Position numbers and translations under genes: made by a program. The notes beneath the pieces were generated by a model. The model saw nothing but the letters and a program-made list of their open reading frames with translations, had not been told where the DNA came from and ran no database searches. From an uncultured Bacteroidia bacterium (GTDB lineage: Bacteria > Bacteroidota > Bacteroidia > Bacteroidales > ML635J-15): a stretch of DNA of 64,000 bases. Below are positions 45,173-52,125 of the stretch, piece after piece. Position 1 is the first letter of the stretch. Each line of letters opens with the position of its first letter. The DNA lies in NCBI GenBank assembly GCA_902791865.1, contig CADAXK010000001.1, forward strand, positions 192,205-256,204, written 5' to 3'.

Positions 45173-46191
45173 TGTTGAATGTATTTTTTCCAGTCTATGC
45201 TTTTCTCATCGTTAGTTATTCGGAAAGCATTGTGAATATTGTTTATGGCTTTGACTGCATCATCAATCATCTCAATACGCCTGTTTATTGTATTTATCGC
45301 CAAATCGGGCAACGAAAGTTTTAGCATTCTCGACTTTTCCAGTTTAATGAAGAGAGATATTGACTTCTCGTTTTTCCTAATTTTGTATTCATAGCCGAGA
45401 ACTTTCATTTTTTGTCTAATGAGTGTTTTAATGCTTAGTTTACTTAATTCAATTGCCTTTTTCTGCTTTTCAAGTTCAAGTCCCCACCACTTTTGTTCTT
45501 CAATCCATTTGGGAACAAGAGTGTCTATCTTTTGCAGCAACGCAACATTAATTTCCTTATTACGAAAGGATTCACTACAATTCTGGATTTCTGGAATACT
45601 GATAAAGACAAGATCCTTTTCCGGTTTTACTACGATATTTCTGAACGACACTTGCTTGTTTTCTAAAGTTTTCTGAAGAATAACGCCAGTGTCTGTATTT
45701 TCACGGCATTCCAAAAGCATTAGTTTTATTCTGCATTTCAATATATCGCTTGTATTGCTGTAGTCATTTGACAGTGATTTTTGCAGGATGGTTTCTATTT
45801 CTTTTTCGTGCTGATACATATAGTCCGCGAAATCTGCTTCCCAGTTCGGCATTTGACGGTCTATTTCTTTCATAAATTCTATTAGGTTATGAATTTCTTC
45901 AATCCAAATAACTGGTGCTACATTTTTTGTGTAAATGTATTTTTGCATTCCAAATGTACCAATTGTAATGTCTGCATTTTTTAGTTTTATCAGCGTTGTG
46001 TCTTCTCCAATTTCTTTTATTGACGCTTCGGGGAATGCCTGTTTAATCGTATTTATTAAATCACAGCCACCCACTCGCATTCTTGGCATATATGAATTAT
46101 TCAATACAGATGATTTCTTACTTCTATAAAAATTTCTCCATATTTCGTTAGGAAAATTCGTAATGAATTTGATGTGTTTTTCTATGTCCAT
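45169..46191 (-). CDS. unknown protein, member 5 of the paralogous family
   Basis: 340 residues, cytoplasmic, function unknown. Its C-terminal 130 residues have the family pattern shared with the 29-33 kb proteins: LVPKWIEEQKWW, KKAIELSKLSIKTLIRQKM, YEYKIRKNEKSISLFI. An earlier RQMPNWEADFADYMYQHEKE repeats the PxWxxxW word, so the N-terminal half may be a diverged second copy. It is the only member inside the operator cluster; operator (c) and a TTTCTTTGC box lie in front. It overlaps the peptidase gene by ATGA. Confidence 0.7.
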   Translation of the reverse strand: MDIEKHIKFITNFPNEIWRNFYRSKKSSVLNNSYMPRMRVGGCDLINTIKQAFPEASIKEIGEDTTLIKLKNADITIGTFGMQKYIYTKNVAPVIWIEEIHNLIEFMKEIDRQMPNWEADFADYMYQHEKEIETILQKSLSNDYSNTSDILKCRIKLMLLECRENTDTGVILQKTLENKQVSFRNIVVKPEKDLVFISIPEIQNCSESFRNKEINVALLQKIDTLVPKWIEEQKWWGLELEKQKKAIELSKLSIKTLIRQKMKVLGYEYKIRKNEKSISLFIKLEKSRMLKLSLPDLAINTINRRIEMIDDAVKAINNIHNAFRITNDEKSIDWKKYIQQ

Positions 46192-46203
46192 GTACTTTTT
46201 CCA

Positions 46204-46212
46204 GCAAAGAAA
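46204..46212 (-). promoter_or_regulatory. -7 box driven by operator (c)
   Basis: Minus-strand TTTCTTTGC (one mismatch to TAnnTTTGC), 12 nt before the start, 14 nt after ATTTG of the operator. Confidence 0.6.
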
Positions 46213-46221
46213 AATCGGATG

Positions 46222-46240
46222 TGCGCCAAATTATGTCGTA
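46222..46240 (-). promoter_or_regulatory. operator (c): TACGACATAATTTGGCGCA
   Basis: Coding-strand site, arms TACGACA and (inverted) TGGCGCA. Its first arm lies within the last codons and stop of the FtsZ-like gene. Confidence 0.7.
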
Positions 46241-46902
46241 TGCCAAAATGTTTTTCTCAAAAATCCCCTTAAACCAATTTTTTCTCGCTTGGCTTTCTTT
46301 TGCTTCGTGATGGATTCAATGGTGTTTCTGATGAAATTGTACATCATTTCATCGGCTTGCGCAAATGCCTCGTTAATTGGCGAATCAGGGTGCTGGCGGA
46401 AAATGTACTGGTTGTTGAGAAGGTAAATGCCGTCGGCGTTTTTTGCCATCTCGCGCACACCTTCGAGCGACTGCCCAAATCGCTGCGTTCCCTCAAACTC
46501 GAGCGGCAAGGTCGCAACGCATATCGTTGTAATTCCCATCAGACGCGCTTCTCGTGCAACAACAGGTGCTGCTCCTGTTCCGCATCCACCGCCCAAACAC
46601 GAAACCACAAATGCCACATCCGTTCTGTCGCCCAATAACACCCTGATATCTGCGGTTTTATCCTCGGCGGTTTTCCTTCCGACGTTTGGATTACCACCGG
46701 TTCCTAAGCCATCGGTGCCGAATTGCAATTTAACCTCTGCCTTCGAGCGTTCGAGCACGGAAGCATCGCAGTCGCAAGCCAACAGCGAAACATCATTTAT
46801 TCCATTTGCATACAAGCTATTTACTACATTGTTGCCACCGCAGCCGATACCGATAATCTTGATATTGCTTTGCCTATGCGATAATTTGAGAGTACATTTC
46901 AT
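46231..46902 (-). CDS. truncated FtsZ/tubulin-like GTPase
   Basis: 223 residues matching only the GTP-binding half of FtsZ: IGIGCGGNNVVNSLY, SLLACDCDASVLERSK, the tubulin signature GGGCGTGAAPVVA and LPLEFEGTQRFGQS. The protein then ends in a basic tail (KKAKREKIGLRGFLRK). The catalytic T7 loop (NxDxxD), which activates the neighbouring subunit's GTP, and the whole C-terminal domain are missing. FtsZ proteins need both halves for GTP turnover and filament growth, so this may bind GTP and cap or poison filaments. Not the housekeeping ftsZ. A degenerate operator-promoter, site (f), lies in front. Confidence 0.82.
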   Translation of the reverse strand: MKCTLKLSHRQSNIKIIGIGCGGNNVVNSLYANGINDVSLLACDCDASVLERSKAEVKLQFGTDGLGTGGNPNVGRKTAEDKTADIRVLLGDRTDVAFVVSCLGGGCGTGAAPVVAREARLMGITTICVATLPLEFEGTQRFGQSLEGVREMAKNADGIYLLNNQYIFRQHPDSPINEAFAQADEMMYNFIRNTIESITKQKKAKREKIGLRGFLRKTFWHTT

Positions 46903-46924
46903 TATTCCTTTGTTTTGTTACAGC

Positions 46925-46933
46925 ACAAAGAAA
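46925..46933 (-). promoter_or_regulatory. -7 box driven by operator (f)
   Basis: Minus-strand TTTCTTTGT, two mismatches to TAnnTTTGC, 22 nt before the FtsZ-like start; 14 nt after TTTTG of the operator. Confidence 0.5.
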
Positions 46934-46938
46934 AAGAA

Positions 46939-46965
46939 AGCCTACGCCAAAATCGGGCGTAGGCT
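46939..46965 (-). terminator. terminator of the nuclease operon, coinciding with operator (f)
   Basis: A 10-bp perfect stem AGCCTACGCC/GGCGTAGGCT with 7-nt loop, with T-rich minus-strand tail. The middle, TACGCCAAAATCGGGCGTA (46943-46961), has the operator form, with two changes in one arm. Confidence 0.7.
46943..46961 (-). promoter_or_regulatory. operator (f), degenerate
   Basis: Coding strand TACGCCCGATTTTGGCGTA. TTTTG is followed after 14 nt by TTTCTTTGT. It lies inside the terminator hairpin and drives the FtsZ-like gene. Confidence 0.5.
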
Positions 46966-46998
46966 GGGGAAAATGTGTACAATTTAAGTTAATAATAA

Positions 46999-47472
46999 TT
47001 ATTTGTCCATAATATCCCGACATCTATTGACCACCTCTATAAACAGGTCATATACTCCATCAAAATCTGTACTTGGAAAATATTTCCATCTCGCTGTAGC
47101 ATGCTCTTCAGGAAGAATATCTTTAAGGTTCATTATTTTTGTATCATAAATATTTTTACGAGAATCAAAATTAATCTGACAATATAGTCCTGATTTGTTT
47201 TCTGTTATATATACCGATACTGTTTCTCCGTCTAAAAGGAACGAGACACCAGTATAATAATTGTTGACTTTGCTAGGGTGCATATCAGGAAACTTTTCTT
47301 TTGTTTGTGCTTTCCATTTGTCAAATATATTTTGTCTATATGATGATTTTAATTCTATCATTTTGTTCTTGACATTATTCATCTGATTAATTTTTTCTTG
47401 AAGAACATTTATTTGTTCTTTTTTGTCTTGGTATTTATCAAGACCTAAATAATCGAAAATATCTGCACTCAT
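46999..47472 (-). CDS. stand-alone C-terminal domain paralogue of the nuclease
   Basis: 157 residues without a nuclease motif. The first half (DYLGLDKYQDKKEQINVLQEKINQM) is like the region DHLKLEDCKDEKEKIIALEEK of the upstream nuclease, predicted coiled coil, and the end (ARWKYFPSTDFDGVYDLFIE) matches that protein's C-terminus. So it repeats only the C-terminal part of its neighbour. It overlaps the nuclease gene by ATGA. It may be a regulator, an inhibitor or a target decoy of the nuclease. Confidence 0.7.
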   Translation of the reverse strand: MSADIFDYLGLDKYQDKKEQINVLQEKINQMNNVKNKMIELKSSYRQNIFDKWKAQTKEKFPDMHPSKVNNYYTGVSFLLDGETVSVYITENKSGLYCQINFDSRKNIYDTKIMNLKDILPEEHATARWKYFPSTDFDGVYDLFIEVVNRCRDIMDK

Positions 47473-48707
47473 ATTTTTTTATTTTTTGATAATACTTCAA
47501 TTAACTTTATGAATCTGTTTTCTGCATTTTCATATGATGTATCGCTCCAAACTAAATAGCCATCATTATTGTATTTTTTATTTCCAAAAGGAATGTGATT
47601 CTCAATTTTTTCGATTATAAGTTTTTGGTCTTCAATAGAAAATCCTTCATTACAACTAACTCCCCACCAAGGAGTATTCCCTTGCCTTGTACATAAAGTA
47701 ATTATTACCATTCCTAGTTTATATTCTATTTTATCTCCATTTGGAGTAGTGTTAAGCGAGTGTTTTTCGCAAATTTCTTTTAGCCAATCATGTGCGATAT
47801 TCTTTTTTTTATTTTCCATATCCTGAACAAGGGTTGACATGTCATTAATTTTTTCTTCAAGAGCAATAATCTTTTCCTTCTCATCCTTGCAATCTTCAAG
47901 TTTTAAGTGATCGATAATAATTTTGTCTAATCTCATATTCATTTCTTTGTCAATTGTTCGTAAATAAAAATATCCTTCTAAATAATCAAGGTATTGCATT
48001 GAAGCTGTGAATAAATACACTTCTTTATGCCTACAATTTGGTACAACATGTTCTTTTAGCCATGATATTATGTCATTCTTAAATGTAACTACCTTATAGC
48101 GTGTTTTAAATTTATCTTTTAAATTTAGTGACGGGTCTATGTAGCATTGTGTGCAATTACAATTTTTGCAAACATCTTGCGGTTCAAACCAACAACAGTC
48201 ATCTGGTTCGTACATGTATGGTGGCAAAAATACAACATATATCTGTTCGTCACTAAATCCCTCTTTGCGTAATTTTATAATGTATTTTGCTAATTGATTT
48301 TTTTGTTGAGGTGCATTAAATATTTTATTTTCAAATATAATCGCATATTTGTCTTTCTCTCTATTCTCTCTAACTAGTATATCGATTCTAAGATTTTCTG
48401 CTGTAATATATGGTTTATCTACTTGAATATTAAATTCACTCAACACATTTTTTACAAAACTTTTTAGTAACACATATTCACCATTGTCAGTATATTGCAG
48501 CATAGAAGACAGAATACGGCTATTCGCATTTTCATTTGCAGATAATTCGTCAATTACATTTATATGATAAGGCAACTTTCGCTTTTCTTCAATTAACTTC
48601 TTCGTAAAAACATCTGAAAGTTCCATGAGACTTTTGTATGTCTTTGCGGATTCAGAATCTATTGTCTCCAATAGTTTCAATATGTATTTTATCTCGTTTT
48701 CGTCCAT
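47469..48707 (-). CDS. PD-(D/E)XK nuclease family protein (PDDEXK_4-like)
   Basis: 412 residues. The nuclease core is in the N-terminal half: IDILVRENR then, at proper distance, YAIIFENKIFNAPQQKNQL, i.e. D-...-ExK with the later Q of the motif. A CxNCNCTQC-like cysteine group (CCWFEPQDVCKNCNCTQC) may bind zinc. The C-terminal half is helical and coiled-coil. This class cleaves DNA, but the substrate is unknown. Operator (d) and two -7 boxes precede the gene. It overlaps the 46999 gene by ATGA. Confidence 0.8.
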   Translation of the reverse strand: MDENEIKYILKLLETIDSESAKTYKSLMELSDVFTKKLIEEKRKLPYHINVIDELSANENANSRILSSMLQYTDNGEYVLLKSFVKNVLSEFNIQVDKPYITAENLRIDILVRENREKDKYAIIFENKIFNAPQQKNQLAKYIIKLRKEGFSDEQIYVVFLPPYMYEPDDCCWFEPQDVCKNCNCTQCYIDPSLNLKDKFKTRYKVVTFKNDIISWLKEHVVPNCRHKEVYLFTASMQYLDYLEGYFYLRTIDKEMNMRLDKIIIDHLKLEDCKDEKEKIIALEEKINDMSTLVQDMENKKKNIAHDWLKEICEKHSLNTTPNGDKIEYKLGMVIITLCTRQGNTPWWGVSCNEGFSIEDQKLIIEKIENHIPFGNKKYNNDGYLVWSDTSYENAENRFIKLIEVLSKNKKI

Positions 48708-48760
48708 TTTTATTGTAAAATTCCATTTATACTTTTTTCTAAAATTTTAATAATGACTTT

Positions 48761-48769
48761 GCAAATTTA
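48761..48769 (-). promoter_or_regulatory. second -7 box before the nuclease gene
   Basis: Minus-strand TAAATTTGC, perfect TAnnTTTGC, 53 nt before the start; no operator. Confidence 0.5.
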
Positions 48770-48813
48770 ATCAATTTCATCTGTTTCTCAAAATTTCATT
48801 CCGAGTTTTTTCA

Positions 48814-48822
48814 GCAAAGAAA
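48814..48822 (-). promoter_or_regulatory. -7 box driven by operator (d)
   Basis: Minus-strand TTTCTTTGC, 14 nt after TTTTG of the operator. Confidence 0.6.
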
Positions 48823-48831
48823 AGTAATAGA

Positions 48832-48850
48832 TACGCCAAAATATGTCGCA
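48832..48850 (-). promoter_or_regulatory. operator (d): TGCGACATATTTTGGCGTA
   Basis: Coding-strand site with arms TGCGACA and (inverted) TGGCGTA, 125 nt before the nuclease start. Confidence 0.7.
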
Positions 48851-48872
48851 GATTTTAGGTAAAATACAAAAA

Positions 48873-48981
48873 AATGCACCAGATGCTGCACTTCGACTTC
48901 GCTCAGTGGGCAGTTCAGCATGACAAGTGCCGTTTTTGCTGCCGAGAAACCATGATTCTGGTTACACATTTTATGAAGAGT
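48873..48981. repeat. intergenic hairpin-word sequence, no gene
   Basis: Part of the 337-bp space between the nuclease and the 49045 gene. It holds GCTGCACTTCGACTTCGCTC and other short hairpin-like words of the type seen in other spacers; the rest of the space carries the promoter, operator and terminator. Confidence 0.45.
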
Positions 48982-49011
48982 AAAAAACTCCCCACTTTTG
49001 GCAGGGAGTTT
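48982..49011 (-). terminator. terminator after the 49045 gene
   Basis: Stem AAACTCCC/GGGAGTTT with T-rich minus-strand tail; the adjoining 15 nt TTTTATGAAGAGTAA is nearly repeated beside the 42735 terminator. Confidence 0.65.
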
Positions 49012-49044
49012 CGGCTTTATAATATTATGAATAGTTTTTCATCG

Positions 49045-49563
49045 TTACCACAAACTTTCTTCCTTCCAGAACCTTATCCATTTCTGCTGGTCTTCGAGCG
49101 TTTCGTCGGGGTGCTTACGCTTGTGCTCTTCTTCGATGGCGACAAGGATGCTGTCGTCTTTTACCTTTTTGAGTTCCCACTCTAGGTAGTCATAATAGCG
49201 CGAGTCGATTCGCTTATATTTCCGCACAACTTCAGCTCCGACTTTTAGCAGTTCGCTCAGCAGCTTCACAAACTCATCGCGACGGAGCAACATGACGCGC
49301 ACATAAACCTCCGACCCCATCAGCGTTGTTATGTAATCCATAATGGAATACTGTATAACATTGCGGTAGGTTTCTTCGCGATCTTCGGCATATTTTGCAA
49401 TGGCACGCTCAAGGTTGCCACCTGCCTGGACAAAACTTGCCAACTCAAAAATCTTCTTTTCAATGGAAGTGTACTTATATTCGCCTCCACAGCAGTCCCA
49501 ATAATCACGAGTTGCAAAGTAGCCTTCATATTCTTCAATCGGAATGTTCTTATCAATATACAT
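49045..49563 (-). CDS. unknown 172-residue protein with doubled operator
   Basis: No family recognised. It is highly charged and predicted mostly helical (YTSIEKKIFELASFV, RRDEFVKLLSELLKVGAEVV, ending WIRFWKEESLW), with a CC pair near the N-terminus. No signal peptide. It has the strongest control site of the cluster: two operator palindromes, one covering its -7 box. Its start follows by 28 nt. Confidence 0.65.
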   Translation of the reverse strand: MYIDKNIPIEEYEGYFATRDYWDCCGGEYKYTSIEKKIFELASFVQAGGNLERAIAKYAEDREETYRNVIQYSIMDYITTLMGSEVYVRVMLLRRDEFVKLLSELLKVGAEVVRKYKRIDSRYYDYLEWELKKVKDDSILVAIEEEHKRKHPDETLEDQQKWIRFWKEESLW

Positions 49564-49584
49564 AGCTATAATTTTTTAGTTTCT

Positions 49585-49603
49585 TACGACAGCAAATGTC
49601 GTA
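49585..49603 (-). promoter_or_regulatory. operator (e1), perfect palindrome over the -7 box
   Basis: TACGACA and TGTCGTA arms extend outward to a perfect 11-bp inverted repeat (TTCTTACGACA and its complement, 49581-49607, 5-nt spacer). The spacer on the coding strand reads TTTGC, the -7 box (GACATTTGC at 49592-49600). Confidence 0.75.
49592..49600 (-). promoter_or_regulatory. -7 box inside operator (e1)
   Basis: Minus-strand GACATTTGC, 14 nt after TTTTG of e2, 28 nt before the start at 49563. Confidence 0.55.
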
Positions 49604-49609
49604 AGAACA

Positions 49610-49628
49610 TACGCCAAAACTTGTCGTA
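49610..49628 (-). promoter_or_regulatory. operator (e2): TACGACAAGTTTTGGCGTA
   Basis: Coding-strand site, same geometry as the other five (-33-like TTTTG inside it); centre to centre 25 bp from e1. Confidence 0.7.
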
Positions 49629-49739
49629 TGTTTTCAGATTTTTATTGGATTGTCAAAAAAAAAGGAATCTATATACAAGTTGACTAAAGTTTGCCCCACG
49701 CCTGTCATTACTCGCAAGCTTCGTGCGCTAAAGGGTCCG

Positions 49740-49950
49740 CAAGTTAGAACAATAACGCGATAAGGAACGGGGAGCGTAATATTGTTCAACTGTGCGGAAC
49801 GCAACAGCCTCGTGAAGCAAAGCGAACAATCTCCAACAGATATCGTTTATACAGGAGATTACTCACTGCGTTTCGTGAGGGAGTTCCGTACAGACAGGCT
49901 CACACGACACGTTCCTTTGTCGGTTCGCTTTGTCTTACGGAATGACTCAA
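49740..49950. other. nested inverted repeats in a gene-free gap (49629-50021)
   Basis: This 390-bp space has no convincing gene. It contains three inverted pairs: about 16 bp, with some bulges, at 49743-49758 and 49774-49790; CAAAGCGAAC (49818-49827) with GTTCGCTTTG (49923-49932); and inside that AATCTCC (49828-49834) with GGAGATT (49854-49860). It could be a folded RNA or the remains of a small mobile repeat. Confidence 0.45.
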
Positions 49951-50021
49951 AGAATTGGAACAGAAGTTCTGTGTGTCAACATGTATATAGTTACCCAAAA
50001 AAATTATAGCTATTTAGCTCA

Positions 50022-51998
50022 CTACTTCAGACCCTTCTTCATATTGAAATCCACGGTCCTGGGCATTTTTGTTGATGACTTTACCGCCTGTAAAACATCA
50101 CCTAGCAACGACAAACTATTATCATGCGAGATGTCAATCAGAAAACGACAGAATCCCTTGCTTCTCAACTTCGACACATTCTGCGTCCACGATACCGCCT
50201 TCCTATCGGAAACGACCGTAATACCAGATTCAACAGAACAATCGTAGACAGACTGGCTATCATCCGAAAAATGTTTTGCCGCAATCGGCTGACGCGAATA
50301 GAACAAATCGGGATGGAAATAAACAGGAACAATGCCTCCCCTATCCCTGCCAGAAATCAAATTGGGATAGTCGCTTTCGGCTGGATAACAATAATAGCGC
50401 ACCTTCTCCGACCTTACAAAGTTAACGGCAATGTCGTTCATCAGGTACACATTTTCGTTTGCTGCGACAATGCTCTCATCAGGAATTAACGGCAACTGCG
50501 AAATATTTGAAATCACAAACCTTGCAAATCCAGATGCCCGAAGCCGATTCAACATTTTGCGCCACTCGCCAAGCGAAAGCTCCGAAATAAACTTTGGCAA
50601 TTCGACAAAAACTTTCTGCTTTGTCTCCTTGGGAATTGAGAAAGAAAGCAAAGAATCAATGTCCGACAACTTCAACTTTGCAAATATGGCATCGTATGAG
50701 TTTGGATTAATCTTTTTAAGAACGCCAATATCAGACACTCGCAGAAAAAGCCGCAAGTCACTGCCCTTGGAGCCAACAATAGCAAACGAACGCTTCATAT
50801 TTTCTATTCGTTGTGGAGACGGAAAACTAATACGCTTGGATACAGGTCTCTTGAATTTCGATGAGAAAGGCAAATTCGAAAAGCCTACCAAATAAATGTC
50901 CTGTCCAACCGAATAGCCCTGAGTACTGCAGAATATGCGATACCGACCATTTTCATGCTCAATCTTACCTATTTTAATAAATTCCGCATCGGTATCGGAT
51001 GCATTTCGACATCTTAACTTTGCCTTTTCAGTGATTTTTACATCCGACTCAACGACAATGCACTCGCTATCAACACTTTGAATTTTACCGACATAAACGC
51101 CAGTTTCTGACCTGCCGGATGTGGAATGTGCCACATCATGTCCCATGAACCACAATGTTTTCTCCCTAGCAAAGTCAGATGCCAGCAGTTCCTTCGCCTC
51201 ATCTATCCTCGAATGGTCATCGATTGCCATCCTATATGCCCTAGCAACATTATAAACATAGTCGGGAGTCTTCATCCTGCCCTCAACCTTGAGGGACGAA
51301 ACCCGCATTCGGGCGAATTCGGGAATAAGGTCAATAAGCTGGAAATCCTTCATGCTGAAAAGCGGAACGCATCCGTTATCAGTCTTGAAATTTCTACGGC
51401 AAACTTGGGTACAAAGTCCTCTATTTGCCGAATTACCACCAAGATAACTACTGAAAAGACATTGCCCAGAAACCGAATAGCACAAAGCGCCATGTACAAA
51501 AACTTCGGTCTCAACATCCACCGACTGCATTAGTTGCGACAACTCATGCATCGTAAGTTCTCGAGCAAGTACCACGCGCGAGAAACCGCAGTATTTCATA
51601 TAGTTGCACGATTCCGAATTATGCACCGACATCTGTGTACTGGCATGCAACTCCAAATCAGGGAAAAACCGCCCCACAATGTTAGCCACCGCCAAATCCT
51701 GAACTATCAGCGCATCGGGACGGCACTGCGACAATGCCGACAAGGTTTCAATAAGTTCCGCCAACTCGACATTCTTTATCAGGGTATTAACCGTAACATA
51801 CACCTTGCGTCCACGCGAATGTGCCTCGGCGACTACATTTTGCAAATCGGCATACGAAAAATTGCGAGCACGATTGCGAGCATTGAACTTTTTCAAGCCG
51901 AGATAAACCGCATCGGCACCACCTTCCATGGCAGCGAAGAACGATTCAATCGTCCCCGATGGCAAAAGTAGTTCCGGCTTGAAAAGTGGGTTAGGCAT
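50022..51998 (-). CDS. peptidase U32 family protein
   Basis: 658 residues of the long U32 form. N-terminal LLLPSGTIESFFAAMEGGADAVYLG, FVHGALCYSVSGQCLFSSYLGG, NRGLCTQVCRR and VEGRMKTPDYVYNV. The cysteine cluster and Glu/Gly motifs fit enzymes such as the rRNA hydroxylation factor RlhA and collagenase-like relatives. In bacteria they are mostly tied to tRNA/rRNA modification; I cannot choose the substrate. A C-terminal beta domain follows. Own transcription unit. Confidence 0.88.
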   Translation of the reverse strand: MPNPLFKPELLLPSGTIESFFAAMEGGADAVYLGLKKFNARNRARNFSYADLQNVVAEAHSRGRKVYVTVNTLIKNVELAELIETLSALSQCRPDALIVQDLAVANIVGRFFPDLELHASTQMSVHNSESCNYMKYCGFSRVVLARELTMHELSQLMQSVDVETEVFVHGALCYSVSGQCLFSSYLGGNSANRGLCTQVCRRNFKTDNGCVPLFSMKDFQLIDLIPEFARMRVSSLKVEGRMKTPDYVYNVARAYRMAIDDHSRIDEAKELLASDFAREKTLWFMGHDVAHSTSGRSETGVYVGKIQSVDSECIVVESDVKITEKAKLRCRNASDTDAEFIKIGKIEHENGRYRIFCSTQGYSVGQDIYLVGFSNLPFSSKFKRPVSKRISFPSPQRIENMKRSFAIVGSKGSDLRLFLRVSDIGVLKKINPNSYDAIFAKLKLSDIDSLLSFSIPKETKQKVFVELPKFISELSLGEWRKMLNRLRASGFARFVISNISQLPLIPDESIVAANENVYLMNDIAVNFVRSEKVRYYCYPAESDYPNLISGRDRGGIVPVYFHPDLFYSRQPIAAKHFSDDSQSVYDCSVESGITVVSDRKAVSWTQNVSKLRSKGFCRFLIDISHDNSLSLLGDVLQAVKSSTKMPRTVDFNMKKGLK

Positions 51999-52019
51999 GT
52001 AAATGGAAGTTTCTAATTA

Positions 52020-52125
52020 TTGGTGGCTTGAAGGCTGCGCTGATTTAAAAATTCGATAATTTGATAATTCGTAGCGACGCGGCACGCCACGTCGCCACAG
52101 ATTATCAATTATAAATTGTTAATTA
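52020..52125. repeat. intergenic word repeat and hairpin
   Basis: A GC-rich hairpin, GCGACG/CGTCGC, beside near-tandem AATTATCAATT-like words ending in the stop of the Nfn-like gene. Confidence 0.5.

Noticed and set aside
46231..46902. The housekeeping cell-division gene ftsZ
   Set aside because: It lacks the catalytic loop and C-terminal domain and is not next to cell-division genes.
46943..46961. The hairpin at 46939-46965 as only a terminator
   Set aside because: It has a full operator-like middle and promoter box spacing, so both roles are kept, at lower confidence for the operator.
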